Shown here: one piece after another, positions 10,300-19,406 of the stretch
Layout of the letters: the number at the start of each line of letters is the position of its first letter
Numbering within the stretch: position 1 is the first letter of the stretch
Assembly: GCF_023015965.1 (NCBI RefSeq)
Contig: NZ_JALKAN010000002.1
Span: forward strand, 682,001-746,000
DNA length: 64,000 nt
Direction: 5' to 3'
Source of the DNA: Allomuricauda sp. F6463D
GTDB lineage: Bacteria; Bacteroidota; Bacteroidia; Flavobacteriales; Flavobacteriaceae
The notes under the pieces: model-generated
Databases searched by the model: none
Seen by the model: the letters and a program-made list of their open reading frames with translations, nothing else
What the model was told of the DNA's origin: nothing
Made by a program: the position numbers and the translations under genes

Positions 10300-10936
10300 T
10301 GGATTTCTCTTTTTTGGTGTTTACTTCTTCCGAGTCCACGTCCATTTCTTTTATTTTTTCTCGCAACATTGCCTTGTAAAATGCGGCTCTGCTCAACGGT
10401 TCATATTCTTCGATTTCTCCTAAAAGCACCAAATTATCGTTAAGCGATTTTCTAAAACTATAATTTGCCAAATTACCGGTACGCGTACAAACCGCATGTA
10501 CTTTGGTCACATACTCGGCAGTGGCCATCAAAGCGGGCATGGGGCCAAAGGGATTTCCCTTAAAATCCATATCCAGGCCAGCGATTACCACACGGACTCC
10601 CCGGTTGGCTAAATCGTTACAAACAGATATAATTTCATCATCAAAAAATTGGGCCTCGTCGATTCCTACAACATCACAGTCGTCCGCCAATAGGCGGATA
10701 TTGGCTGCAGCGGGCACAGGAGTGGACCTAATTTCATTGGAATCGTGGGAAACTACCATTTCTTCATGATAACGTGTATCCACAATGGGTTTAAAAATTT
10801 CCACTTTCTGCTTGGCAAATTGAGCGCGTTTTAGCCTTCGAATTAGCTCTTCGGTCTTTCCGGAAAACATGGATCCGCAGATAACCTCTATCCACCCGAA
10901 CTGTTCTTTATGATTGACTGTGTTTTCGAGAAACAT
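10292..10936 (-). CDS. tdk: Thymidine kinase (TK1 type)
   Basis: Phosphorylates thymidine in pyrimidine salvage. P-loop [11 protein letters not shown], catalytic/Walker B DEAQFFDD, and [14 protein letters not shown] are all canonical. ATG at 10936 gives 214 residues beginning [18 protein letters not shown]. The only earlier in-frame start is a TTG at 10984. The zinc-finger lasso region of TK1 enzymes keeps only one of its usual four cysteines ([10 protein letters not shown]), so the structural zinc appears lost. It is first in a two-gene unit with alr. Confidence 0.93.
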   Translation of the reverse strand: MFLENTVNHKEQFGWIEVICGSMFSGKTEELIRRLKRAQFAKQKVEIFKPIVDTRYHEEMVVSHDSNEIRSTPVPAAANIRLLADDCDVVGIDEAQFFDDEIISVCNDLANRGVRVVIAGLDMDFKGNPFGPMPALMATAEYVTKVHAVCTRTGNLANYSFRKSLNDNLVLLGEIEEYEPLSRAAFYKAMLREKIKEMDVDSEEVNTKKEKSNE

Positions 10937-10987
10937 ACCGTATTTTTGAAAGAAATTGTTTGTTTTCCCGTTATAATGGGACAATCA

Positions 10988-10995
10988 CAAAGCTA
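10988..10995 (-). promoter_or_regulatory. -7 element for tdk-alr
   Basis: On the minus strand TAGCTTTG, a full match to TAnnTTTG. A TTG lies 23 nt further upstream (11019-11021). Initiation near 10984 gives a leader of about 48 nt to the ATG at 10936 and rules against the TTG at 10984 as translation start. Confidence 0.45.
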
Positions 10996-11092
10996 CTAAA
11001 AAATTGCACCCATGTTTTCAATTGAATTTTAACCTTTTGTTTGTTAGGGTATTTATAAAATGATTATATTTTTATAGAAAAGAAGAAAAGCT

Positions 11093-11779
11093 ATGATACG
11101 GAAATTGAGGGAAGAATTGATTAAGTTGTCCACAGAAATTATTACTGCGAGGGAAGATACCGATTTAGCGACACTTTATGATAAGTCCAAGGAGATTTAT
11201 GAAAAGTTGGCCGTGCTAAAATTTATAGACGAAAAGCTTAGTGATGTTGAGGTAGATGTTTCTCAAAACGTGATTGCTTCAAGGTTCGAGAAAATGGCCA
11301 ATGCTGTTTTAAGCGGCAATACTTCCGTGCCTGAAAGTAACCCACACCAAGAAGACATTATTACCCCAGGCATGGATACCATTAAGGATATGGTTTCCGA
11401 AATGCCATCCAATGCTGACTTGGAGCAGGTTTTTGCAGAATTTGTTGCCAAACCGGACTTAATGAAGAACGATAAGGAAAACGTGACACCTGTGCAATCG
11501 CAAACAAAGGAGCAATCACATAACTTAAAATCCTTAAACGATAAACTCGGTAAGGACTTACAGGTTGGACTCAACGATAAGCTTGCCTTTGTTAAGCACC
11601 TTTTTAACAACAATATGGAAGATTATACCCGTGTGCTTTCCCAACTCAACACTATTGACACGGAAGAACGTTCTATTGCTTTCATCAACAATATGGTGAA
11701 GCCAGAGTATAACAATTGGGATGGTAAGGACGAATACGAAACCCGTTTTATTAGCTTGATCCAAAGAAGATTCGCATAA
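11093..11779 (+). CDS. Conserved-looking cytoplasmic protein of unknown function
   Basis: 228 residues, no signal peptide or membrane span. Residues 1-75 are predicted largely helical and charged, suggesting a coiled coil. Residues 76-155 are polar, Ser/Asn/Gln-rich and probably disordered. The C-terminal 70 residues are well ordered, with NDKLAFVKHLFNNNMEDYTR, AFINNMVKPEYNNW and a final RFISLIQRRF. I do not recognise a named family. The same C-terminal pattern is, from memory, common in flavobacterial proteins beside rsmI. The gene is divergent from tdk and 51 bases before rsmI. Confidence 0.75.
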   Translation: MIRKLREELIKLSTEIITAREDTDLATLYDKSKEIYEKLAVLKFIDEKLSDVEVDVSQNVIASRFEKMANAVLSGNTSVPESNPHQEDIITPGMDTIKDMVSEMPSNADLEQVFAEFVAKPDLMKNDKENVTPVQSQTKEQSHNLKSLNDKLGKDLQVGLNDKLAFVKHLFNNNMEDYTRVLSQLNTIDTEERSIAFINNMVKPEYNNWDGKDEYETRFISLIQRRFA

Positions 11780-11818
11780 ATCTGTTTTTTCAATCCTAAC
11801 TTTTTAATTGTAAGACCT

Positions 11819-11826
11819 TAACTTTG
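11819..11826 (+). promoter_or_regulatory. -7 element of rsmI, implying a leaderless mRNA
   Basis: TAACTTTG matches TAnnTTTG exactly and ends only 4 bases before the rsmI ATG. In Bacteroidota the transcript begins about 4-7 nt after this element, that is at or inside the start codon. The -33 half is not convincing. Confidence 0.45.
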
Positions 11827-11830
11827 GGCA

Positions 11831-12505
11831 ATGGGAAAGCTATACCTGGTTCCAACACCAATAGGAAATCTTGAGGATATTACACTTCGTGCCATTAAGG
11901 TATTGAAGGAGGTTGATGTGGTTTTGGCAGAAGATACCCGAACCAGCGGGAAGCTTTTAAAGCATTTTGAAATCAACACCCCATTGCAAAGCCATCACAT
12001 GCACAATGAGCACAGACAAGTGGATTCTTTAGTGCAAAAAATAAAGAATGGCGTCATATATGCACTAATTTCCGATGCAGGTACTCCAGCTATTTCCGAC
12101 CCCGGATTTTTATTGACCCGAGCCTGTATTGAAAATGATATTGAAGTGGAATGTTTGCCCGGTGCCACTGCTTTTGTGCCAGCTTTGGTGAATAGCGGTT
12201 TGCCCAACGACCGATTTATTTTTGAAGGCTTTTTACCTATTAAAAAAGGACGTCAAACCAGATTATTAGAACTTGCCGAAGAAACCAGAACCATGGTTTT
12301 TTATGAGTCGCCCCATAAGCTAATTAAAACATTGACCCATTTTGCCGAATATTTTGGGGAAGACAGACCTGTTTCCGTTTCCAGGGAATTGACAAAATTA
12401 TATGAGGAAACTGTTCGGGGAACGGTCGCGGAAGTATTGGAACATTTCAACAATAAGGCCCCAAAAGGAGAATTTGTGATTGTGGTAGGTGGAAAGAAAT
12501 CCTAA
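11831..12505 (+). CDS. rsmI: 16S rRNA (cytidine-1402-2'-O)-methyltransferase
   Basis: Adds the ribose methyl of N4,2'-O-dimethylcytidine 1402 in the ribosomal P site, using S-adenosylmethionine. The N-terminus GKLYLVPTPIGNLEDITLRA, then AEDTRTSGKLLKHF, SDAGTPAISDPG and LPGATAFVPALVNSGLP are the classic RsmI blocks. 224 residues against about 280 in E. coli; the missing part is the C-terminal extra domain, as in many short RsmI proteins. Its stop codon directly abuts that of the convergent Crp-like gene. Confidence 0.95.
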   Translation: MGKLYLVPTPIGNLEDITLRAIKVLKEVDVVLAEDTRTSGKLLKHFEINTPLQSHHMHNEHRQVDSLVQKIKNGVIYALISDAGTPAISDPGFLLTRACIENDIEVECLPGATAFVPALVNSGLPNDRFIFEGFLPIKKGRQTRLLELAEETRTMVFYESPHKLIKTLTHFAEYFGEDRPVSVSRELTKLYEETVRGTVAEVLEHFNNKAPKGEFVIVVGGKKS

Positions 12506-13090
12506 TCAGTACAGAATGGACTTCCTTAACCGGCTAAAAGTTTCTGGTTTCATATTCAGGTAGGAGGCCAAATATTTTTGTGGAATTACCTTTAATTCAT
12601 CAGGACACCTTTGCATAAATGATTTATACCGTTGGTCGGCCGTCAAGGTTAAAAGTTCTACTTCCCGTTCCAGTCTACCAAACAACACTTGTTGAAAGAA
12701 TTCATTTCCCCATTTATAAAAGTTGGGAAAATCATCGAATAGTGTATCATAGTCACTTCGAGATATAGAAAATAGTTTTGAGGGTTTTAGTGCCTCTATA
12801 AATGTTTGCGAAGGTTTTTGTTGAATAAACGAATCAAACACACCAGAAGGACTACCAGAATAGGAAAATCCCAATATTACTTTTTCTCCTTTTTCATTAA
12901 GCACATAAAGGGCCTGAACGCCTTCCAAAACTACATAAAAAAAGCGTTCAGTACTACCAGCTTCTGTAATTAAATCGTATTGATTAAATGTTTTTATCGT
13001 CCAAAGGGAGTAAAAGTGTTCCTCTTCCTCTTTAGTCAAATCCAAGTTAAAAAAAAAAGTTTTTAAATGGTAAAATTCTTCATTGTCCAT
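12506..13090 (-). CDS. Crp/Fnr-family transcription regulator with cyclic-nucleotide-binding-like domain
   Basis: 194 residues. The N-terminal half is a cNMP-binding beta-roll (YDLITEAGSTERFFYVVLEG, VILGFSYSGSPSG). The phosphate-binding cassette is poorly conserved, so it may not bind cAMP. The C-terminal IPQKYLASYLNMKPETFSRLRK is the helix-turn-helix recognition region typical of Bacteroidota Crp-like proteins. The role is presumably transcriptional control, targets unknown. The DinB-like gene lies 35 bases upstream on the same strand and may share its transcript. Confidence 0.85.
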   Translation of the reverse strand: MDNEEFYHLKTFFFNLDLTKEEEEHFYSLWTIKTFNQYDLITEAGSTERFFYVVLEGVQALYVLNEKGEKVILGFSYSGSPSGVFDSFIQQKPSQTFIEALKPSKLFSISRSDYDTLFDDFPNFYKWGNEFFQQVLFGRLEREVELLTLTADQRYKSFMQRCPDELKVIPQKYLASYLNMKPETFSRLRKSILY

Positions 13091-13125
13091 TTTTTAGAAT
13101 AACTAGATTTCCATAAAAATAGGCA

Positions 13126-13743
13126 CTATGAAATTGTGAATGTGATCGTTCTTGGTATTAAACTAAAGTCTGACTTTTTTAAGACCTCATCAATCTGAAC
13201 CATGTGTCTTTCTAAATGGCACAATAAAAACTCAAAACTTTCGGGCAGATAGAACTTAACAATGGGCCCGATTCCTGAATTGATCCTGATTTTTGAAATA
13301 TCCTTGGTTCTACTTTTTAATATGGCTTCCTTAAGGTGACCATGCAATTCAAAAAACTGCTGGAAAATCTGATCTATTTTTTTCTTTTCAAGGTTTTCAT
13401 TGTCCAATAAAGGCTCAAAACGTTTCAAGGTTTTCATTTTCCATTTTCTTTTGGTTCCTTTAGGACGCTGCATTTCAATTATCATTTTTTGCCAAGTTTT
13501 AGCTTGAAAAGTTTTGCGCTCTTTTTTAAGGTCTGGCATCTTGGGAAATTCCTCATCATATTTAATGTGATAAGGACCATAAGCTATATTTAAGTGGGCT
13601 ATAACTTCAATTATGCTCCATGATTTTGAATCAGCGGAACAGGTCAAGAGCTTTTTGTCCAATTCTTGAAGTGAGGCTACTTTGTTGAGGATAATATTTA
13701 ATCTTTGAATTTGGTTTTCTGGAGATAGAATCAGCTTTGCCAT
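13126..13743 (-). CDS. DinB-like / DUF1569-type four-helix-bundle protein
   Basis: 205 residues. WSIIEVIAHLNIAYGPYHIKYDEE near the N-terminus and FLLCHLERHMVQIDEVL near the C-terminus supply the three histidine positions expected for the metal site of the DinB/YfiT superfamily. Many members are thiol-dependent transferases or damage-inducible proteins, but no substrate can be assigned. ATG at 13743. Same strand as the Crp-like gene downstream. Confidence 0.7.
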   Translation of the reverse strand: MAKLILSPENQIQRLNIILNKVASLQELDKKLLTCSADSKSWSIIEVIAHLNIAYGPYHIKYDEEFPKMPDLKKERKTFQAKTWQKMIIEMQRPKGTKRKWKMKTLKRFEPLLDNENLEKKKIDQIFQQFFELHGHLKEAILKSRTKDISKIRINSGIGPIVKFYLPESFEFLLCHLERHMVQIDEVLKKSDFSLIPRTITFTIS

Positions 13744-13825
13744 AATGGATGTGTTTTTGGTTATGGCAAATTTTAAGCTATTGTAAGATATAAATATTGA
13801 TACAGGTCAAGAAATAAACTAGGTC

Positions 13826-14428
13826 TTAATATTTGCTTCCATCATGTTTCCCTTTTTCCCAACCTACTTCACCTAAATATTGTTCTGCACTTTCCACTGC
13901 TCCATCCTCAATAGTAGTTCCCATGGAATCGTTCCAACGGTTGAGGTAGCCAAAAAGTGAAATCACTCCCATCATCTCAACAATTTCCCCGTCGTTCCAA
14001 TGTTGGTGCAAACGCTTTTTAATGTTGCCATTGACCGTATTGGGAACTTGCGATGCTGCCAAAGCAAAATCCAATGCCGCTCTTTCAGCTTCGGTAAAAG
14101 CAGCATGTGTCCTATATTCCCAAATATTGTCCAGTTGTTCTTGTTTAGCCCCATAACGCTCCGCAGCACGTATGGCATGGGCTTGGCAATATCGGCAACC
14201 TGTCGCATTGCTGCTTACCCAGGCAATCATCCGTTTTAAGGCAGAGGTTACTTTGCCTTCATTGGCCATAACTGCTTTGTTCAGGTTGATGAATGCTTTG
14301 GAAATTGCGGGCCTATGCTGCATGGTAAGTACCGAATTGGGGCAAAATCCAAGTGTTTCGTTAAAGAATGCTGCCAGTTCTTTGGTTTCTAAATCATGAT
14401 CGGGAGAAAGGGGGTTTACTAGGGCCAT
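13826..14428 (-). CDS. Carboxymuconolactone decarboxylase-family (AhpD-like) peroxidase-related protein
   Basis: 200 residues. The redox-active CxxC with its downstream His is present as NATGCRYCQAHAIRAAERYG (Cys, Cys, His), the AhpD/CMD signature. The C-terminal VEMMGVISLFGYLNRWND fits the alkylhydroperoxidase-like helical core. Probably cytosolic thiol-based peroxide defence. The ATG at 14428 is divergent from the OsmC gene 56 bases away, a sensible pairing because OsmC proteins are also thiol peroxidases. Confidence 0.85.
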   Translation of the reverse strand: MALVNPLSPDHDLETKELAAFFNETLGFCPNSVLTMQHRPAISKAFINLNKAVMANEGKVTSALKRMIAWVSSNATGCRYCQAHAIRAAERYGAKQEQLDNIWEYRTHAAFTEAERAALDFALAASQVPNTVNGNIKKRLHQHWNDGEIVEMMGVISLFGYLNRWNDSMGTTIEDGAVESAEQYLGEVGWEKGKHDGSKY

Positions 14429-14484
14429 GGATGAGATTTTAAATTGTATTTTTGATATTCTACAAGAAACAAAAATTATACTTC

Positions 14485-14910
14485 ATGACAAATCATGTGA
14501 CAACTAAATGGTTGGGTGAAATGGCTTTTGAAAGCAATAATCCATCAGGACAAACGGTAAGAATAGATGCAGGACCGGAAGATGGAGGTTCAGGAGCTGG
14601 ATTGCGTCCAAAAGCTTTAATGCTATCCGGTTTGGCAGGATGTTCGGGACTGGACGTAGCATCACTCATTAAAAAAATGAAATTGGATGTGGAAGATTTT
14701 AAAATCGAGACCATTGCCCACCTCACCGATGAACATCCTAAATATTATGATTCGGTAACCATAGAATATCATTTTATAGGGGTCAACCTAAACGAAGAAA
14801 AACTAAAAAAAGCCGTGGATCTTTCTGTGGAAAAATATTGCGGTGTAATGGAAATGTTCAGAAAATTTGCCAAATTGGACATACAGATTTTATATCATCA
14901 CAAACAATAA
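14485..14910 (+). CDS. OsmC-family protein
   Basis: 141 residues from the ATG at 14485 (MTNHVTTKWLGEMAFES); an earlier in-frame ATG at 14452 adds an unconserved leader. Family features are the helix with the first redox Cys (MLSGLAGCSGLDVASLIKKM) and the second Cys in VEKYCGVMEMFRK. OsmC/Ohr proteins reduce organic hydroperoxides using these two thiols. It is divergent from the AhpD-like gene. Specificity (Ohr or OsmC/YhfA type) is not certain; the short length fits YhfA-like members. Confidence 0.88.
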   Translation: MTNHVTTKWLGEMAFESNNPSGQTVRIDAGPEDGGSGAGLRPKALMLSGLAGCSGLDVASLIKKMKLDVEDFKIETIAHLTDEHPKYYDSVTIEYHFIGVNLNEEKLKKAVDLSVEKYCGVMEMFRKFAKLDIQILYHHKQ

Positions 14911-15006
14911 TTTATCGAGGACCATAACCCCTAGTCCCTTTTTGAGGAGATAGATTTTTTTTAAAAAAGCTATATTCCTACCATCAACATTAAAAGATCA
15001 AACACA

Positions 15007-15678
15007 ATGTGGCTAAAAAAGAATGGGTTATACGTATTGTTGGCCGTATCGGTCGTCCTTGCAATCTTGGGTGTGACCACTGCAAATTTTATTTTTAAAT
15101 CCGGCACGGCCGGGATGGGGATGCTGATAATCCTGATTCTGAATTTGAGGATAAAGGAAAAAGCCCGGGACATATGGACGATATTTTTGGCTTTTCTATT
15201 TTCCATTATCGGGGATTGGTTTTTATCCCACATGAATGGGGATAGCCAAATGTTTGTAAAGGGAATAGCCTTGTTTTTTTTGGCTCATGTGGGGTATTTG
15301 CTATATGCGCTGTTCAATGGCAGGATTAAAGTAAAGTTCACAGGAGTTTTATTGGTCACCTATCTTGTATTTTTCTTTTTGGTGCTTTATCCAACCTTTA
15401 CGGATGTTTCTTTAATGGTAGCTTCATTGGTGTATTTACTCATTTCCTGCTTTTCATTAGGCGCAGCTATGGGCATGGAACGAAACCCCAAAGAAAAATG
15501 GAGCTATGTGTTCGGTATAGTTCTCATCATTTTTTCCGACACTATTATAGCCTTCAAAGAATTTGTAGATTATCACATGTTTGACTTTCTCATTACACCG
15601 ACCTACTATCTTGCCCATATTTTCATAACATTTTCCTTGATGAAAAGATTTGAAGACACCGTCCCAAATACAAACTAA
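15007..15678 (+). CDS. Lysoplasmalogenase (YhhN/TMEM86 family)
   Basis: 223 residues, about eight membrane helices. FSIIGDWFLSHMNGDSQMFVKGIALFFLAHVGYLLYAL and the late FSDTIIAFKEF match the conserved acidic and histidine residues of YhhN family hydrolases, which cleave the vinyl-ether bond of lysoplasmalogens. Inner membrane. It ends 9 bases before recJ, so the two are probably cotranscribed. Whether this organism makes plasmalogens cannot be told here. Confidence 0.82.
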   Translation: MWLKKNGLYVLLAVSVVLAILGVTTANFIFKSGTAGMGMLIILILNLRIKEKARDIWTIFLAFLFSIIGDWFLSHMNGDSQMFVKGIALFFLAHVGYLLYALFNGRIKVKFTGVLLVTYLVFFFLVLYPTFTDVSLMVASLVYLLISCFSLGAAMGMERNPKEKWSYVFGIVLIIFSDTIIAFKEFVDYHMFDFLITPTYYLAHIFITFSLMKRFEDTVPNTN

Positions 15679-15687
15679 ACAAATACA

Positions 15688-17376
15688 ATGCGCTGGACTA
15701 TAAAACCCAGACCCACTAAGGAAAACATTGACCATCTATCCAAAGAATTGGGAGTAGATGATTTAGTGGCTCAGTTATTAATCCAAAGGGGGATAACCAA
15801 TTATGAAGAAGCAAAGTCATTTTTTCGCCCCGAACTTAATCATCTGCACAATCCTTTTTTAATGAAGGATATGGGTCTTGCTGTAGAGCGAATAGAACAA
15901 GCAATTGCCAATGATGAAAACATACTGGTGTATGGGGATTATGATGTGGATGGAACTACCTCAGTGGCTTTGATGTCTTCTTATTTATTAGAAACATACA
16001 GTAACGTGGCCACGTATATTCCGGACCGTTATTTAGAAGGATATGGAATCTCGTTGAAAGGAATTGACTTTGCCGCTGACAACGATATTAGTCTGATTAT
16101 TGCATTGGATTGTGGCATAAAGGCCGTTGAACAGATAAAATATGCAAAGGAAAAAGGAATAGACTTTATTGTTTGCGATCATCACCGACCAGGCGATATT
16201 TTGCCGGATGCTGTGGCCATTTTGGACCCTAAACAAAAAGATTGTGAATATCCATACAAGGAACTGTGCGGGTGTGGTGTTGGCTTTAAACTGATTCAGG
16301 CTTTAGGGTCTAAACAAGGAAAAACCATCGATGATCTAATTCTTTATATGGATTTGGTGGCAACTGCCATAGCTGCGGACATTGTTCCCATTACAGATGA
16401 AAACCGTGTCCTTGCCTACCATGGACTTATGGTAATCAACGAAAACCCACGAACAGGGATAAAAGCACTCATTGATCAAACCAAAAAAACCGAGCTGACC
16501 ATAACGGATGTGGTTTTTATTATAGCCCCCAGAATCAATGCCGCCGGCCGTATGAAGCATGGTCAACATGCCGTTGCACTTTTAATGGAAAATGATTTTA
16601 CCACAGCAAAACGATATGCCTCCGAAATTGAAGACTTCAATATCGAAAGAAGAAGTTTGGATCAGGAAATCACAAAAGAAGCATTGGTTCAAATTCAAGA
16701 AAATCGAGAGGAAAAGAATTTCACCTCTGTGGTCTATAACGAGAACTGGCACAAAGGAGTTATTGGCATAGTAGCGTCCCGCTTAACGGAGACCTATTAC
16801 AGGCCCACCTTGGTGTTTACCAAAAGCGGGGATAAATTGGCGGCTTCTGCGCGATCGGTCAAAGGATTTGATGTGTATAATGCTTTAGAATGTTGTTCCG
16901 ATTGTTTGGAACAATTTGGTGGACACAAGTATGCTGCGGGCCTTACCTTGTTGGAGGAGCAATACGAAAAATTTAAAAAACAGTTTGAAAAAGTAGTTTC
17001 AGAAACCATCGACCCAAAATTGTTGCAACCTGAAATTTCGGTAGATGCTAAAATTTCTATGGATAAAATCACACCAAGATTGATGCGGATATTGAAGCAA
17101 TTTGCGCCTTTTGGCCCCGGGAATATGGCCCCTGTTTTTATGGCCGAAGGATTAAAAGATACCGGATATGCTCGCGGTGTTGGCGAAGAAGAAAAACATT
17201 TAAAATGCAGCTTGTACCAACAGGGCTCCAATCCAATAGGGGCCATTGGATTTAATTTAGGTAATAAATTGGATGTGGTTAAGGGCATAAAACCATTTGA
17301 TGCTGTATTTTCGCTGGATGAAAATGAATGGAAGGGAACGGTGAGCCTTCAACTCAAACTAAGTGATATTCGCTAG
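15688..17376 (+). CDS. recJ: Single-stranded-DNA-specific exonuclease RecJ
   Basis: 562 residues. The DHH phosphoesterase motifs are intact: VYGDYDVDGTTSVAL (motif I), ALDCG (II), FIVCDHHRPG (III, DHH) and DLVATAIAADIVP (IV). HKGVIGIVASRL and GFDVYNALECCSDCLEQFGGHKYAAG mark the DHHA1 domain, and an OB-fold follows. Degrades ssDNA 5' to 3' in recombination and mismatch repair, and would work with the AddAB-like complex encoded at 29.9-38.5 kb. ATG 9 bases after the lysoplasmalogenase stop and 6 bases ahead of the MFS gene. Confidence 0.96.
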   Translation: MRWTIKPRPTKENIDHLSKELGVDDLVAQLLIQRGITNYEEAKSFFRPELNHLHNPFLMKDMGLAVERIEQAIANDENILVYGDYDVDGTTSVALMSSYLLETYSNVATYIPDRYLEGYGISLKGIDFAADNDISLIIALDCGIKAVEQIKYAKEKGIDFIVCDHHRPGDILPDAVAILDPKQKDCEYPYKELCGCGVGFKLIQALGSKQGKTIDDLILYMDLVATAIAADIVPITDENRVLAYHGLMVINENPRTGIKALIDQTKKTELTITDVVFIIAPRINAAGRMKHGQHAVALLMENDFTTAKRYASEIEDFNIERRSLDQEITKEALVQIQENREEKNFTSVVYNENWHKGVIGIVASRLTETYYRPTLVFTKSGDKLAASARSVKGFDVYNALECCSDCLEQFGGHKYAAGLTLLEEQYEKFKKQFEKVVSETIDPKLLQPEISVDAKISMDKITPRLMRILKQFAPFGPGNMAPVFMAEGLKDTGYARGVGEEEKHLKCSLYQQGSNPIGAIGFNLGNKLDVVKGIKPFDAVFSLDENEWKGTVSLQLKLSDIR

Positions 17377-17382
17377 TAGCTT

Positions 17383-18642
17383 ATGGACCCCTATGCTGCA
17401 CTCCGCTATAAGGAATTCAATATATTTTTATTGGTACGCTTTGCCATGGTGTTCGCATGGTCCATGCAATTTATAGTGATTGAATGGCAAGTGTATTCTT
17501 TGACCAAAGACCCTCTTTCACTTGGAATTATTGGGTTGATGGAAGTAATCCCAGCCGTAAGCATGGCTCTTTTTGCAGGGCACATTGTAGATCAAAGAGA
17601 AAAGCGTAACCTATTGGTTATTTGTATTGCAGGATTTTCCGTTATAAGTTTCGGACTTTTTGTATTGAGCTGGCCCGGCCTTGAAGATTCGTGGGCACCC
17701 AAAAAACTCCTTTATTCCATTTATGCATTAGTGTTTTTAGGAGGTTTTGTGCGGTCATTTTTGGGACCAACAATATTTTCGTTGATTGCACTGATTGTAC
17801 CAAAAAAAATATATCCCAATGCGGCAACGTGGAGCAGTTCCACATGGCAATTGGCATCGGTTTTGGGCCCTGCTTTGGCTGGTTTTTCCATTAGCTGGAT
17901 CGGGGTACATTGGAGTATGTGCGTTATTTTTGGTTTCTCTTTGATGGCATTGATTTTTCTTTTCCAAATCCCTAAAAAGCCCATTTTAAATCCCAAAATC
18001 GGAGAGCCTGTTTTTCAAAGCCTGCGTGATGGGTTAAAGTTCGTTTTTGGAAACAAGGCAGTTTTTGGTGCTTTGACCTTGGACATGGTCGCCGTGCTTT
18101 TTGGTGGTGCCATAGCACTCTTGCCAATTTATGCACAAGACATTTTGCATGTAGGTTCCGAAGGGTTTGGAATTTTAAGGGCGGCACCAGCGGTTGGAGC
18201 ATCCATAACCATGTTGGGGTCCACGCGGTTTCCATTGCATAAAAAGGCAGGTAAAAAATTATTGATGGCTGTGTTTGCCTTTGGGGTATGCATCATCGTT
18301 TTCGGACTGTCGGAATTATTTTGGTTATCGGTAATCGCCTTATTTCTGAGTGGAGCCGTGGATGGGGTTTCCATGATTATACGACAAACCATTTTACAAT
18401 TAAAAACACCCGACAATATGCGTGGTAGGGTGGCCTCGGTAAACTCTATGTTCGTAGGGTCCTCCAATGAGTTGGGTGCTTTTGAAAGTGGTGTGGCGGC
18501 CAAACTTTTAGGAACAGTAACAGCGGTAGTGTTCGGAGGATGTATGACTTTGTTGACTGCCGGCACAACAGCCATTGTTTCACCTAGCTTTAGAAAATTG
18601 GACCTTCAAGATGATATTGATTTGCATGAAAAGGAGAATTAG
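17383..18642 (+). CDS. MFS transporter (enterobactin-exporter/EntS-like subfamily)
   Basis: 419 residues with twelve hydrophobic segments. The loop-2 motif AGHIVDQREKRNLLV and the second-half MRGRVASVNSMFVGSSNELGAFESG are typical of the MFS_3 (EntS/drug exporter) group. An inner-membrane proton-driven exporter of unknown substrate. It starts 6 bases after recJ and overlaps the convergent lpxH stop by 4 bases. Confidence 0.88.
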   Translation: MDPYAALRYKEFNIFLLVRFAMVFAWSMQFIVIEWQVYSLTKDPLSLGIIGLMEVIPAVSMALFAGHIVDQREKRNLLVICIAGFSVISFGLFVLSWPGLEDSWAPKKLLYSIYALVFLGGFVRSFLGPTIFSLIALIVPKKIYPNAATWSSSTWQLASVLGPALAGFSISWIGVHWSMCVIFGFSLMALIFLFQIPKKPILNPKIGEPVFQSLRDGLKFVFGNKAVFGALTLDMVAVLFGGAIALLPIYAQDILHVGSEGFGILRAAPAVGASITMLGSTRFPLHKKAGKKLLMAVFAFGVCIIVFGLSELFWLSVIALFLSGAVDGVSMIIRQTILQLKTPDNMRGRVASVNSMFVGSSNELGAFESGVAAKLLGTVTAVVFGGCMTLLTAGTTAIVSPSFRKLDLQDDIDLHEKEN

Positions 18643-19406
18643 CCCTCGAGCTTTTCCAAAGTCAATTTTTTTCCATCAAAAACGGCATAGGTAAAATAAG
18701 AAATCCAATCCCCGAGATTAGTGTAGGTTGAATTTTCGTTGAGTTTGATTTCCATGGGTAGATGGCGGTGTCCAAAAATAAAGTGGTCGTAATGCTGCTC
18801 TTCCAATTTTCGTTTGGCGTATAAAATGAGCCATTCTTTGTCCTCTCCCAAGAATTTGGCATCAGCCTCTCCAGAAATTATTTTGTTGTTTACGGATAGA
18901 TGTTGACCCAAACGCACTCCCAAATCGGGATGTAACCATTTAAAGCACCATTTAGCAAGAGGATTGGTAAACACCTTTTTCATCCGCTTGAAACCTTTGT
19001 CGTGGGGACCCAACCCATCACCGTGAGCAATAAAAAAAGAGGTGTCGTTGATGAGAAACTGCTGAGGTTTGTGATAAACGGGGATATTAAGTTCTTCTTC
19101 AAAATAACCGTTCATCCAGAGGTCATGATTGCCCACAAAATAGGTGATTTGGATTCCCATATCGGAGAGTTCGGCCAATTTCCCCAAGGTACGTGTAAAC
19201 CCTTTGGGCACAACGGTCTTGTACTCGAACCAAAAATCAAAAAGGTCACCCATTAGAAAAATGGCGCCTGCATCATCCTTAATGGAGTCCAACCAAGCCA
19301 CGAATTTTTTCTCGCGGGGCAAACTATCCATTCGTGTAGGTGCACCAAGATGGTTATCGCTGGCGAAATAGACTTTTTTGCCTTTAGGAAGTGAGATGTT
19401 GTCCAT
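18639..19406 (-). CDS. lpxH: UDP-2,3-diacylglucosamine diphosphatase
   Basis: 255 residues. The calcineurin-like metallophosphoesterase motifs SDNHLGA, GDLFDFWFEY, GNHDLWM and FGHRHLPMEI are all present. LpxH hydrolyses UDP-2,3-diacylglucosamine to lipid X in lipid A synthesis at the inner membrane. The ATG at 19406 directly follows the stop codon of a 30-codon ORF, suggesting coupled translation, and the 3' end overlaps the convergent MFS gene by 4 bases. Confidence 0.9.
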   Translation of the reverse strand: MDNISLPKGKKVYFASDNHLGAPTRMDSLPREKKFVAWLDSIKDDAGAIFLMGDLFDFWFEYKTVVPKGFTRTLGKLAELSDMGIQITYFVGNHDLWMNGYFEEELNIPVYHKPQQFLINDTSFFIAHGDGLGPHDKGFKRMKKVFTNPLAKWCFKWLHPDLGVRLGQHLSVNNKIISGEADAKFLGEDKEWLILYAKRKLEEQHYDHFIFGHRHLPMEIKLNENSTYTNLGDWISYFTYAVFDGKKLTLEKLEG

